From Adineta ricciae (lineage: Eukaryota > Rotifera > Eurotatoria > Adinetida > Adinetidae), in assembly GCA_905250025.1 (NCBI GenBank), contig CAJNOJ010000054.1, positions 415,989 through 479,988 of the forward strand: 64,000 nucleotides of DNA, read 5' to 3'. The translations under genes and the position numbers were made by a program. The first letter of the stretch is position 1. Each line of letters starts with the position of its first letter. This document shows, piece after piece, positions 19,383 through 31,538 of the stretch. The notes below the pieces were generated by a model, which worked only from the letters and a program-made list of their open reading frames with translations, did no database searches and was not told the origin of the DNA.

Positions 19383-19934
19383 TTAATTTTGGCGTTTTGA
19401 TTTACCACCTTTTTGATTCGAATTTTTGCTAGATTGGACATGTTTACCTTTCTTTTTCGATTCTTTGGCTTCTTCTTGTTCTTCCTTGCTGTCGCTTTCC
19501 TCTTCGTCGTCACTATCGGAAGTCGAATCGGTATCCGAATCGGTATCACTCTCGGAATCGCTTTCGGAATCAGAATCACTAGTGGTAGTTGATTCTGTAT
19601 CCGAATCCGAGTCAGAGTCACTGTCAGAATCCGAGTCAGAACTAGAAACATTATTCTTACGTCTGGGTCGATGACCTTTCTTGACATCATCACGATAATC
19701 TTCTAGACTTTCGAAGATTTCAGCATATTCTTCGGTTTCTTCTTCCGTATTGCCTGGACAAGTCAAAGAAAACATCGAATGAAATTCGATATGTTGAAGA
19801 TAATTAGAAAATTGTCTTACCGCCTGCGCATTCTTCGCTGCATTCTTCGCGTCTGGTTGGACCACAGTTCATCCTCCTCATACATTCGTTGTAGGATAAA
19901 AAGATGGAAGCACGATCACGTGAGATGAAGACAG
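19383..19934 (-). CDS. Second set of terminal exons of the Asp/Ser-rich secreted protein
   Basis: Two exons, 19821-19934 (114 bp) and 19383-19753, mirror those of the gene just upstream. The first encodes the same four-cysteine module (YNECMRRMNCGP...EECSEECAG), and the second starts GNTEEETEEYAEIFE. The second then has a Ser-Asp dipeptide-rich tail (about 45 residues of S, D, E and T) and a basic end (KKGKHVQSSKNSNQKGG). I could not find a signal-peptide exon of its own between 19935 and 20272. The acceptor phase of 19934 matches the donor phase of the exon at 20933, so splicing from that exon would give a 220-residue secreted isoform. It may therefore be an alternative 3' end, or a duplicate gene that lost exon 1. 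Confidence 0.6.
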
Positions 19935-20272
19935 CTAAAATTGATAAGTCGAAGAATTAAAGAAATCGATGTATGTATAAGTTTGAATATATTTTCAAAG
20001 ACATTTTGTGTCCAATTCAGTGAGTTGAGAGAATGATCGTATGAAGCTGGCATTAGTGAAAGAGATAAACGTTTAAAAACCAACATACAATAATGAAAGA
20101 CAGCACATCAAGAGGGAGAAATAGAAGTGATGACTGTGACGTTGGCAACTCGACAAGTGAAGAAGAAATACAAATATGCTCTAATCTAACAATAAATGAA
20201 CAAGTGGAGAGCGGAAAAAAACCGGAGAAAGATCAGAGGGTTTCATTCTCACGCGGGCTGTTTCATCGAGAT

Positions 20273-21110
20273 TTATTTCTTTTTGGTTGATTGCTTAGAA
20301 GTAGTTGTTGTTGTTGTTGACGATGATTTTTTCGTTTTGGCTGGTGGTTCATCTTCTTCTTCGCTACTAGCATCACTTTCGGCATTCGATTCGGTTGAAC
20401 TACCATCGCTATCGTCACTATCGCTCTCTGAATCCGACGTTTCGCCTTCATCTTCTGTTTCTTTCTTCTTATTTCCTTTTTTCGACGGTGAAGTTTTCGG
20501 TTTTGATCGATACTCCTCAATATGTTCGAAGATTTCCGTATATTCTTCCATTTCTTCTTCCGTATTGCCTAAATAAACAAAGAAATGACACTTGTTTCTG
20601 ATTGAAAGTCAACGAAATGCTCGTGTTTCTCTACTTACCAACAGCACATTCTTCGTTGCATTCCTCCTTGCGTGATGGACCACAGTTCATTCGTCGTACG
20701 CATTCGTTGTAGGAGAGAAAAATTGAAGCTTTCTCACGTGGAACAAACACTACTGAAATATCAGCAGGCAAAACAGAGAAAGAACAATCACACGGTTACA
20801 TTGAGAATAAACAACGAAAGAAAAAAAAGCATTTAATGAAGAAAACCAGTTCATTTTATACGATCTTTCTCCTGGTTTTTAGTTTTCGTATCGTCAAAGT
20901 ATGAGAATATCAATCGAACAACATTGTCTTACCTTTTTTGTTATCATCATCGTCGTCTGAATCATCTGAATCCGAGTCCGAATCGGTTGAGCTTGATTCT
21001 TCTTCATTCTCCTCCTTTGTTTTCTTGCTAGCATCGACTGTTCTTGTTGTCAAGCCAACAGACAATAACACAAGCAAACAACTAATGAATATCCAGTTAA
21101 GATGCATCAC
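20273..21110 (-). CDS. Secreted Asp/Ser-rich protein with four-cysteine module
   Basis: Three exons: 20933-21110, 20639-20752 (114 bp) and 20273-20568, in phase 1 throughout, giving about 195 residues. Exon 1 encodes a signal peptide (MHLNWIFISCLLVLLSVGL) and an acidic Ser/Asp run. Exon 2 encodes a module with four cysteines (YNECVRRMNCGP...EECNEECAV). Exon 3 starts GNTEEEMEEYTEIFEHIEEY, then a Ser/Asp/Glu tail and a Lys/Thr-rich end. The composition recalls acidic matrix or calcium-binding proteins, but no family is recognised. A second copy of exons 2 and 3 lies downstream at 19383-19934. Confidence 0.7.
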
Positions 21111-23161
21111 GACTGATATTCAATATTGAACAATGACAAGTCAAGTACTAAAAATAACAACTTGATTTATTTATCTTAGGAAAACATGCAAAACAAAAAA
21201 ACGATGTAGCCGATGTTCTCTTCTTTTAGAGAAAATAAACAGACTAGAAATAATATGTATAGAACAACTAACCTGAGCAGGAGGGGAATCTTCAGTTCGT
21301 CGCGCTTCTATTCTTCTCTCTTGGATGCGACGATAACGACGAAAGTGATGAAATATCGCTTAGGAGGATGATCTAGAAAAAAAAAGAATGCCGAGGAAAA
21401 TATTTATCTCTTTATGCGGTTTGGATATGCCAATCCTTCCTATTGACACTGACAAAAGGTTTTCTTGTAGTCGAAGTGTCGACATAAATCTCCTTCTTGT
21501 CCAATTTCATCGGCTGATCAACAGAAGTAGGATCATCGATTCCAACATTAGCAAGAGAGAAGGAAAACAACAAGTTTCTAACCTGTCGCAGCTGCCGAAC
21601 TTCGATTGTCGAAGTAAGCAGGCTAAGATGTACAAAGCGAGAGAGAAATATAGCTACGACGAACATATCTAGTAAATTCTCAATAAACATATCAGAAGAA
21701 ATGATGCTGATGGTAACGATAGCTATGATAGAAATAAATAATGATGCTGTGGTTTTCCTTCTCCTACGAACACAGAGAGAAAAAGAAGAAAAACGAGCAA
21801 ACGAGGAACAAATATATACGTATAAGTGCCAGTAATAGATGCATCGAAACCGTCTTGCTTGATATTTTTTGTGATAATCTATACTTTTCTTTCTTCTCAT
21901 CCCTTCTCTTTTTTTCTGCCTTTTACGTCATCAGCTACAAAGAACAAGCAAAAGACAAAAATATTCTTTTTGTTTCATCCCGATTTGTCCTTTCCTATTT
22001 CCTGTAGAGATCATCATTAAGCATCTGCTGTTGAACGACAAATTGTCCATCGAAAATCATACAACAAGTGCCTTTCTGTCTATGATTTAACACAGCATGC
22101 ACACGGATATGCCAGACGATCTCGTAAAAATATGGAATACTCTCTAGGTAACGAATTATTAAGAATCGATTATATTCATTAATGTCATCAATTTTGCAGA
22201 AAGACCATTATTTCAAGGCTTTTTTCGTAAGGGCGAGATTCTCTCCTGTATGCCCTCTGTTTCTTGCATTATGCCAATGATAACAGTTAGAAAACAGAAC
22301 CAAAGGTTCTTTTCCTCTCTCTCGTCGCCGTTGTCGATGTTGTTGTTGTTATTCTTATTATTATTATTGTTGTTATTGTTGTTGTGCTTACAGTAACATC
22401 TCAGCCATGATTATTCAGCAGCTGTACATGTATAAAGGCATGTCCATGAAAGGAAAGGAAAAAGAAGACGAGATGCATGTGAGAAACAACAGACTGTTTT
22501 TTCTTATGGCTATATTGATAAGAGACTTCCTCTTGCCGTATGTATAACAAACAAGAAGAAAGAAAAATTCCTTAGATGCCAATCAGATTTTTATACACGA
22601 CAAGAACCCTGCATATATCTAGATGGGATATTCTATGTGATAACTGTTCGATTTTGATGTTGTCACACTTATGAGATGTGGCGAAGAAGAAATACAGTCA
22701 AGATACTAATGCTAGATAAACAAAGACAACAAATCATTCTCTTTCCGGAAATCATCGAAGACAAAAACCTTGCATCATTAATTTTAAATCCTATCGATCT
22801 AATTTATCAATAGATAAATATTATTCGTCACTTTGGGACTCATTTGTATAGTACACACATCGTTGTTTCTATAAATGAATATTCCTCGTTATAATCGTGT
22901 CTTTATTAAATGTTACCATCTTTTTTTTCAACAGTCTTTTCCAACTTAACAAGAATATCCGACACATACGCACACACACACACACACAAGCACAAGGAGA
23001 AAAAAGAAGATAGAGAATTCAGAACAGAGAAAAAAAAAAGAAATGGTCAATAATAGAAAAAAAGTGGTACATACGCAGACACACACACACATACATAGGA
23101 AATATCAATTTAGAATAAGAGTAACAGAACATGTTTGATTCAATTTTGTCTTGGTTGGTGT
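21111..23161. other. Intergenic with microsatellites
   Basis: No convincing gene. Features seen: a TTG/TTA trinucleotide tract at about 22337-22390, a CA repeat at about 22972-22988 and an ACAC run at about 23076-23092. A minus-strand open frame at 21412-21900 is hydrophobic then basic, and shows no family resemblance. Confidence 0.5.
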
Positions 23162-26100
23162 TTATTGCTGAGCATTAGCAGTTCCTTCTTTGGCATCATT
23201 GAATTGTTTAACAAATCGTTTAGCTACTTCATTAGATTTAAATTTTACACATAATGTTTCATGTCTAGCTTCGCCCTCGGCAAAATCCATACAAGACCAA
23301 ACGTAGGCGTTCTCAGATCCTTGATGTGGTTTCAATTCCATGTGGGATGAAATCTGATGGTTGGCACATAGTTTCAAAACTTGTTCGCGACGCATTAAGA
23401 TTCGGCACACTTTCGTTGTTTTGTGTTGTAAGATTTTCATTTCACCAATACCACGTTCCTTCATTTGATTGCTTTCGGCATCGAAACGATAAAGTTTGCC
23501 ACGTTCGCAAAATAAGACATTCTCATCTTCTTCTCCTGTTTTAACTTCAACAGCGGACAGAGTAACAATTGGTTTGAAAGATACATTGGGTTCATAGGAA
23601 TCATCTTCGCCGCCACCTTCACCATCATCTTCGTCATTGTTGTTTGTTGTTTTGGTATTATTGACTGAGCTGGTACCGAAAATAAGCGTGCCTTGGCCAG
23701 CGAAAACTGAAGAAAACATAGAGTTATTGTAATGAAAAGCTGCTGTTATTTTCTCACCTCGTTCAGAACCATTAGTTGTTGATTTATCATCTTTTGTCAC
23801 TGGTTGTTTAGCTAAGTCAGCGAAGCTGCATTTCGGTGTATTTCCGAATAATGGTTTGTCAGCAGCTGCTGATCCAAATGAAAACGATGAGTTACTATTT
23901 GCATTCGAAGAGGCAGCAGCGGATCCAAATGAAAATGTTGGTTTTGTGTCTGCTGTGTTATTTGTTGCGGCTGGTGTAGAGAATTGAAATCCACTAGATG
24001 GTGTTCCTGAAGAAGCACCGCCGAAGCCAGGAAACGAAAAACCATTGTTCGCTGGTTTAAGTGATGGAGCGCCGCCAAAAATGGAACTGCTGGTATTGTT
24101 TGTTGGAGTAGAACTTCCAAAAACTGATGAAGTAGAAGTACCATTGAAATTTTCAAAAATAGATGGCTTATTATCATATTGTGATGTGGCATTTGAAGTT
24201 GGAGTAGAAGCTTCAGCAGATGTTTTATCATCTTTTGTAGTTGATGTTTGTTTTTGAATTTGCGGTTGAGTTTTGTCAGCATTTCCAAATAAAGATTTAA
24301 TATTTTCACTTGAACTCAACGGCGTCTTCGTTACTGGTGCTGTCGATGGTGTTTGTGGAGCTAAAGAAAGCGAGCAAATGTAAAGATTTGATTGCATTCG
24401 AGAAAACAAAGTTTACCAGAAGATTTCGTTTCAGTTTTAGCCGTATTTGCTGCAGCTTTATCTGAAACAAAATAAATATGTCTCAATCTATAACTCTGAC
24501 AATGAAGGAGTAGACAACATACTCTCGCTAGCCGTACTTGGTGGTGTATCTTCTTTGCAACCTGGACAACCTTTACATGGTTCTTTGTTTTCATACAAAT
24601 AGAATGTGGATGGCAATTGGAGTTTCTTAGCACGATCGATTTGTTCTGCCGATGGTTTTACTTCACCAATAGAAATCACATCTAAATATGAAGAAAGAAC
24701 AATAGAAATGCAAACTAAGAAAAGATTTTCTCTTACCATCGTCATTCAAGGAGATTTTTCCAACGGCTGGTAAATCTCCTGGTTTTTTACCATGCATTTC
24801 TTTCGCTTCATTGAATACTTTTGCAAACTTCTTTGCTTGTTCATCGGTTTTGAATTTTACACATAATGTTTCATGCTTAGCTTCACCATCGGCAAAATCG
24901 GTAGCCGACCAGAGAAAAGCATTCGCTGAACCTTGATGTGGTTTGAGTTCCATTTGGGATGATATTTGATGGTTAGCGCATATTTTCAAAACTTGTTCGC
25001 GACGCATCAAAATTCGGCAGATGTTTTTTGTCTTATGTTGTAAGATCTTTATTTCGCCAATGCCACGTTCCTTCATTTGGTTGGTTGCTGCATCGAATCG
25101 ATAAAGCTTCGCACGTTCACAGTATAAAACGTTTTCATCTTCTTCTCCTGTTTTAACTTCAACAGCCGAGAGGGTAATAATCGGTTTGAAAGAAATGTCA
25201 GGTTCGTAGGAATCATCTTCGCCACCGCCTTCGCCATCATCATCAGCGTTCGTTTCTTGTTTAGCTGCTGAATTAACTGGAACAGTAGAAGGAAAACTTG
25301 CAGTGCCAAAAATCGATCCAAGACTACTGGTGCCACCAAATGAAAATGGAGCTAAAAAATAGGAAGCGAAACGTGTTTAGCTAATGCTCGAATAATTGTA
25401 AAAATCGATGTATGTCTTACTGTTGTTTGTCGGTTTAGCATCTTTTACAGCAGTATTTGTTGCTGTCGTTACTGGCAATGCTGATGGTTGTTTGGTGTTA
25501 AGATCAGGAGCAGAAAATTGCTGTGGAATAGAGAAAATAGATTTTGTCGGCGTTGTAGTTGCTGTTGTTGGTAGGCTATTTGTTATTGTTGATTGTGTCG
25601 ATGATGCTGGTACTGTTCCTGTGACTCCGAATCGAAATGATGGAGCAGCTGATGGTATTGTTGGCGGTGGATTTGCAGTGTTAGTTGGATTAAAAAATGG
25701 TGGATGCGAGCTTGCTATTGCTGCACTCACATTTGGCATGCGCACTGGCATCGTTGGCTGTGGCGGAATATTTGGCGGCATTTGAGTAGAAGCAGGAGGG
25801 TGATGAGAAGTTGGTGGTGGATGTGGCATGTAATTCGGATAGTAAGGTGCTGCATAGTGATTCGGTGCAAAATGAGGTTGTTGTTGTTGCTGTTGAAGAG
25901 CTAAAACTCGGTTTGAAAGCATTTCGACAACATTCTAAATAAATACAAAGCACAACCTTGATTAATATGCAAATGATCGTCGAACAAAAAAAAATACCTT
26001 AATTTCAAATAATTGTAACGAAATGTGTTGTGAATATTGTGCCAAATTTTGTATCACATTCGTTTGAACATTCAAGCAGTTTATCAGCTGCTCATTTAGA

Positions 26101-26162
26101 CGTTCGTTAAAAGTTGTAGGTGTTGGTGTCGATTGAGACGGTTTTGTAGAACCAGCAAACAT
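23162..26162 (-). CDS. RANBP2: RanBP2/Nup358-like nucleoporin, short form, two Ran-binding domains
   Basis: Seven exons (25998-26162, 25421-25934, 24737-25351, 24523-24681, 24417-24461, 23758-24360, 23162-23706) give 881 residues. Order: a short helical start, a Pro/Gln-rich stretch and FG-type sequence. Then come a first RanBP1-type domain (SFKPIITLSAVEVKTGEEDE to KKFAKVFNEAKE) and a RanBP2-like linker (PSAEQIDRAKKLQLPSTFY) with a CKGCPGC knot. FG repeats (SIFGG, FSFGSAAA) follow, and then a second, very similar Ran-binding domain (KPIVTLSAVEVKTGEEDE to KRFVKQFNDAKE) that ends the protein. The linker matches the segment before a Ran-binding domain in animal RanBP2. It would bind Ran-GTP at the cytoplasmic side of the nuclear pore. 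The TPR region, zinc fingers, SUMO ligase part and cyclophilin domain of vertebrate RanBP2 are absent. The last intron (23707-23757) is 51 bp and stop-free. Confidence 0.8.
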
Positions 26163-27117
26163 CTTGAATCAAAAAAATACTCCAGTGAATTTCAACGTCG
26201 GAAAAATAAATTCCTTTCAGAATAATGCGAATATAAACACACTCGTCTCTACCTTTTCTTACACAATAACTAAGCCGATAGCATATGAGTCAAACAATGG
26301 CATGAAAAAGAAGGTAGTCGCCATATTTTTTCTATGTGTTATGCAATTTGCTGAGCCTTCTCACTTGTTATATTCGAGCATTATATTTTCGATCGATAGA
26401 TGACGCTGTTAGACACATGCAAGTTTTATATGACATGATTGTTAGTTCTTTTTTTATCATTGAAGTAATGCACACCTCCATTTCTTGAAGATAAACATTT
26501 AAAGTGTGTACTCTCGAAATCTTTTGCTCTGCCTGCTTCAACTAAGCACACTTCGCGAAACATGGATGTTTATATTAACCAAGTAGTTATTGCTCTTAAC
26601 TACTGTTGTAAAAGAAATCGGAATATGAAATAATTTTTATTTATGTTGCTTTAAATAAACATTTTCAGTGATGTTTACAGCTGATTTATAGTAAAATAAT
26701 GTCACTTATCCATTATCGGTGTATATCCATGGGCATTCTATGTGGCTAGAACTTCAACTAGTAGTGTAATCAGAAGGAAGGCTTCGGTCTCGCCATCCAC
26801 AACTTCATCGGAGATATTTTAATGAACTAAAATCATTCAGAATAATCTTTATTATTAAATTATTGATGGTTTCAATGTGACGTAAACGTGATCTAGCTAA
26901 CGAGGGAACATATTTAGGTGTTCAAGCAGTTTAGATCCCATCTTTTGGTAGTAAGTAGATCCCAATGAGGTATGAAAAACCTCAAAAGGATTTGTGCCCT
27001 CGTGCCGTTGTTGCCGAGTTATCATCGTTTTACTTGCTTTTTGGCTTGTTGACAGGTGTTTCGATAAAATGCCAATGACACAATTTAAATCTGAAATTTT
27101 GTTTATAGATAGGTCTC
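26163..27117. other. Intergenic or element-derived DNA beside gap
   Basis: The upstream flank of the RanBP2-like gene gives way to sequence that does not continue the ribonucleotide reductase gene on the other side of the gap. Minus-strand frame 26897-27117 has no known domain. The stretch 26995-27060 (GCCGTTGTTGCCGAGTTATC) looks like a dispersed repeat, but I cannot confirm copy number. Confidence 0.4.
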
Positions 27118-27179
27118 NNNNNNNNNNNNNNNNNNNNNNNNNNNNNNNNNNNNNNNNNNNNNNNNNNNNNNNNNNNNNN
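27118..27179. other. Assembly gap, 62 Ns
   Basis: The gap interrupts the ribonucleotide reductase coding sequence right after RRVLSG. Confidence 0.99.
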
Positions 27180-29767
27180 GCCAGAAAGTACACGTCGAAC
27201 GTATAAATTGCTGGTATATGGTTCAATTGATTCGTTGTTTCCGAGAATTTGAGCTGTTGAAGCTGTCGGCATCGGTGCTAATAATAAACTATTACGAATA
27301 CCATATTGAGATATCTGACTACGAAGTTCAGTCCAATTCCAACGATTGGATGGTGTCACATTCCACATATCAAATTGAAGAATCTAAATAAAAAACCTTG
27401 TGCTCGAATACGTAATAGATGAACATCTACTTACGCCTTTGCTGACCGGCGAACCATGATATGTTTCATATGTGCCATTGATTTTGGCTAATTCACAACT
27501 TGCTTTCAATGCAGCATAGTAGATTGTTTCGAATATATCACGATTGAGTTGTTGAGCTTCTTCACTATCGAATGGGTGTCGCATTAAACAGAATGTATCA
27601 GCAAGACCTTGAACACCAATACCAATTGGACGATGACGAAGATTCGATGCTTCAGCCTAGAAGAAAATCCTTTTTCTCAAAGTATAAACACTAAAGTAGC
27701 ATGAGACATACTTCTTTCAATGGATAAAAGTTGATATCGATAATTTTGTTTAAGTTGCGTACAATGACACCTGTGACGTGCACAAGTTTATCGAAATCGA
27801 ATGTACGATCTGAACGAACGAATCGGTTAAGTGCAATCGATGCCAAATTGCAAACAGCAACTTCATTTGGTGATGTATATTCAACAATTTCCGTACATAA
27901 ATTCGAACAATGAATGGTACCAAGATGTTGTTGATTACTTTTGGCATTACAATGATCCTTGTATAACATAAATGGTGTGCCAGTTTCGATTTGCGAATTG
28001 ACAATAGCAAACCAAAGATCTTGTGCTTTGACTGTACGTCTTCCGAGACCCTCTTGTTCGTATTTTGTATATAAATCATCGAATTCTTTTCCCCAGACAT
28101 TTTGTAAATGTTTACATTGATGTGGACACATCAATGTCCATTTTTCGTTCGCTTCAACACGACGCATGAATAAGTCAGGAATCCATAAAGCTGGGAAAAG
28201 ATCACGTGCGCGTTTTTCTTCAGCACCAGTGTTCTTTCGTACGTCCAAAAATTCAAAGATATCAGCATGCCATGGTTCCAAATAGAGTGCATAAGCACCT
28301 ACACGAAACAACAACGAAAAAAAAGGCACTCGCTTACAATGAACCGTCAACACCTACCTGGTCGTTTGCCACCTTGATTGACATATCGAGCAACGTTGTT
28401 AAACACACGCATCATTGGCAAAACACCATCGGAACGACCATTGGTCTAAAAAGAATTATGATAAAAACTCAAAATATGCTTTTCCGAATAGATTCGTACT
28501 CCTTCGATGTACGATCCATTGGCTCGAATGCAACTAATCGCAAGGCCAATGCCACCGGCATTCTTGGAAATAATTGCACATCGACGTAATGTTTCAAAAA
28601 TACCTTCAATACTATCATCACACATTGTCAATAAATAACATGATGCCATTTGTGCTTTTGTTGTGCCTAAAATCAAAATACAATTATCGGCATACATCAA
28701 AGCAAAGTAAGTGTTACCAGCATTGAAAAGTGTTGGTGTGGCATGTGTGAACCATTTTTCTGACAATAAATTGTATGTTTCAATGGCACTGTCAATGTCC
28801 GATCCGTGAATACCAACAGCAACACGCATGAGCATGTGTTGTGGGCGTTCAACGATGGCGTTGTTAAGACGACGTAAATACGAACGTTCAAGTGTCTTGA
28901 AAAGCGAACGAATAGAAGAAATTATTTTAATGAAATAATTTTTACTTTGAAACCAAAGTAATTGAAATCAAAATCACGTTCATGTTTAACAGCTGCATTG
29001 AGTTTCTAAATATTAAATCAAACAATGAGAAAGATCGCATATATTCTAATCTATACATCAGCATGAGCCATAACAACATCGTATGTTTCTTGTGAGATAA
29101 TTGGAGCATGTGTATTTAAATCAGGATTGATATGATTGTACATATCAGCAATGACTTCTACAAAAAGAAACACAACGTTCTCATATACCAATGAAGTATA
29201 TATGATCTAAGACACAAACCGCTGAACAAAGCTTTGGTTTCTTTGTGTAAATTGCTAACAGCAATACGTCCAGCAAGGATACCATAGTGAGGATGTTTAA
29301 CTGTCATTGATGCTGCTTTTTGTGCAGCTAAATTATCGAGTTCAACTGTTGTTACACCTAAATATCATGGGTTTTATTTCTTTACCACACAAACTAAATA
29401 AACCTATTTACCTGGATGAAGGAAATTGATGACTTGTAAAGCAACCGCTGCCTAAAAACATTCAATTGACGTAATCAACAAGACACAAGGAAATGACATA
29501 CTGGATCGACATAATCAAGATCAAGACCATCACTAAGTTTTGAGATTCGTGATGTAATCTTATCAAACATGGCATATTCCTTTCGGCCATCTTAAATTAT
29601 AAAATCAATTCTTAGTATGTGTTATTACAGAAGTAGATTGCAATACCTCGCTTGATAACGAATAATGCAGTGGCGGGAATATCTTCACTTGATTTGAGTT
29701 TTTGCATCTTGACTCCACCTGGAGCTGGAGCTGGAGCTGGATTTGTAGCTGTGTTTGTTGGAAGCAT
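27180..29767 (-). CDS. RRM1: Ribonucleoside-diphosphate reductase large subunit (3' end missing)
   Basis: Class I ribonucleotide reductase R1, which makes deoxyribonucleotides from ribonucleoside diphosphates with subunit R2 in the cytosol. After an unusual Pro/Ala start ([16 protein letters not shown]) comes the ATP cone ([20 protein letters not shown]). All three core cysteines are visible: MASCYLL (C218-like), [10 protein letters not shown] (C429-like, with the Asn and Glu of the active site) and [12 protein letters not shown] (C444-like). [11 protein letters not shown] and RRVLSG follow, then the N gap. The missing part is roughly the last fifth and would hold the tyrosine pair of the radical pathway and the redox-active C-terminal cysteines. 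Sequence beyond the gap is not R1. One 51-bp stop-free intron lies at 28667-28717. It is transcribed divergently from HENMT1. Confidence 0.9.
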
Positions 29768-30279
29768 TCTTGTTTAGATAATAACAATGTCGACTGATCG
29801 AGAACGTTTCAGACGAAGAAATACACTAATCGTCGACTAAGTCAATGGTATATATACAATCCTTTGTTCAAAGAATTTCTTTCTTTTCGAATTTTACTAA
29901 TATTTTCTGAGCGACCTCTAGATTTTTCTAACTATTTGATCAGTATTAATTAGTGATAGAGTATGTCAGATCCCTTATTTTTTTACTCCTTGAATGCAAT
30001 ATTTTTTTAAACGTCGATTCTACAAGCATGTTTTTATTGGCTCGATTGTAACAAATCAAAGAATGGCATCAATCGTCTCTTAGATAGAAGATGAGATGGG
30101 TACTAATCTTAAAACTCAGATAAATCGACGAGTTCCCTTTAAACTAGCCTGAAAGTCAGCTGTTCTTTTTCTCCTACCTTTTATAGCTTCATTCCCCTCT
30201 CAATTCGAAACACGATACAGTGAATTGTAGATAAACAGCATACTGCCACCAAAACTAAACACTCATTGTCCTTTAAGAT
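29768..30279. promoter_or_regulatory. Divergent promoter region RRM1 / HENMT1
   Basis: 512 bp between the start codons of two genes running in opposite directions. It must hold both promoters. No clear TATA box or binding-site cluster stood out. Confidence 0.45.
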
Positions 30280-31538
30280 ATGGCAACAGTCGAAACAAAA
30301 TCAACTGAATCTACTAATCACCCAGAAAAACAATTATCTACTCATCACATCCCTGATCACGAAGGCGAAGTTCATTTTACTCCCCCACTCTATCGACAAC
30401 GTTATCAATTCGCATTAGACATCATACAAAATGATCCCTCCCTCTACTCATTACTCGACATCGGTTGTGGTACCTGTCAACTATTAACTATCGGCAAATA
30501 TCGTAATCCACATATACAATTAGCTGCTGCAATTGACATTGTTCGCTATCAATTAGACGAAGCATGCTTTCGATTGAAACCTCTACCTGTTGAATACATC
30601 AGTTTCCGTCGTGAAACTCCATTACATATGTACATACTACACGGTAAGTCATCTTTGATATACTGATTAGTTGAAACAACTGAACCATGTTGACAGGTGA
30701 TGCTACAAAAGTGTGCAATTGTTTTTACAATTTCGATGTTGTTACTCTGATTGAAGTTATTGAACATCTGTATATAAATGATTTAGAAAACTTAATCACG
30801 CACGTATTCGGTTATATACGGCCTCGTTTAGTGATCGTATCGACACCAAACGCTGATTTCAATGTTCTCTTTTCAACAATGCCTTGTGGACAATTTCGAC
30901 ATATGGACCACAAATTCGAATTTACACGTCAACAATTCTGTCTTTGGGCACAACAGATTGCTGTCAATTACAATTATTTAGTTGAATTTAGTGGTGTTGG
31001 TGAAGCACCGCCGAGTGAACGACATCGAGACGTGGGCGCATGTACGCAAATCGCTATCTTTTATCAACAAGAAATGAATCCTCAGTCAAGTTTAACATCG
31101 AACGAACTATTCCAACGTTTATCATATTGTAAACAACACGAAGTCGTCAGTCTCATTGATTATCCATACGGCATCAAGAAAACTACCGAAATACACGAGC
31201 AAATTCGTTATATTCTGGAAATGTACCGTCTAGTGGCTCAAGATAAAGCTCGTCATGGTGATGATAATCATGATACATTTCCCTTGACTATTAATTGTCA
31301 AACATTACTCCATCATCCACGTTTAGTTGATTCCAAATTGACCTTGGAAGAATTAAAACAGATCATTGGAAGCATTGGCTACAAACTACTTGATCATGAT
31401 CGAATTATTCTCGCTGAAGATCTGCAAACTCATCCACATGAGGACGATCACGAACATGAACACTGCTCTACTAACCATTCAAACGATTTCGTCAAAAACA
31501 CACGTCATAATAGTCAAAATGAAGAATCTTGGGATTAA
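30280..31538 (+). CDS. HENMT1: Small RNA 2'-O-methyltransferase (HEN1)
   Basis: HEN1 adds a 2'-O-methyl group to the 3' end of piRNAs, protecting them from decay. Two exons (30280-30643 and 30697-31538) give 401 residues. Motifs: FTPPLYRQRY (from residue 33), the SAM-binding DIGCGTC (D60), the metal-binding EVIEHL (E141, E144, H145), STPNADFN, and RHMDHKFEFTR with H190 at the spacing expected for the fourth metal ligand. All catalytic positions are kept. The C-terminal half is rotifer-specific in look and ends in a His/Asp-rich, then Asn-rich tail. Its presence implies an active piRNA pathway, fitting a genome with LTR elements nearby. Confidence 0.92.

Noticed and set aside
19426..19674. Plus-strand Ser/Leu/Glu-rich frame opposite the acidic tail exon
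   Set aside because: It is the antisense of Ser/Asp codon repeats. The minus-strand frame joins to a Cys module and an in-phase splice site.
21412..21900. 162-residue minus-strand frame with a hydrophobic start
   Set aside because: No family resemblance, no partner exons and biased composition; not enough to call a gene.
22972..22988. CA repeat considered as a telomeric or satellite remnant
   Set aside because: It is too short and a plain dinucleotide microsatellite.
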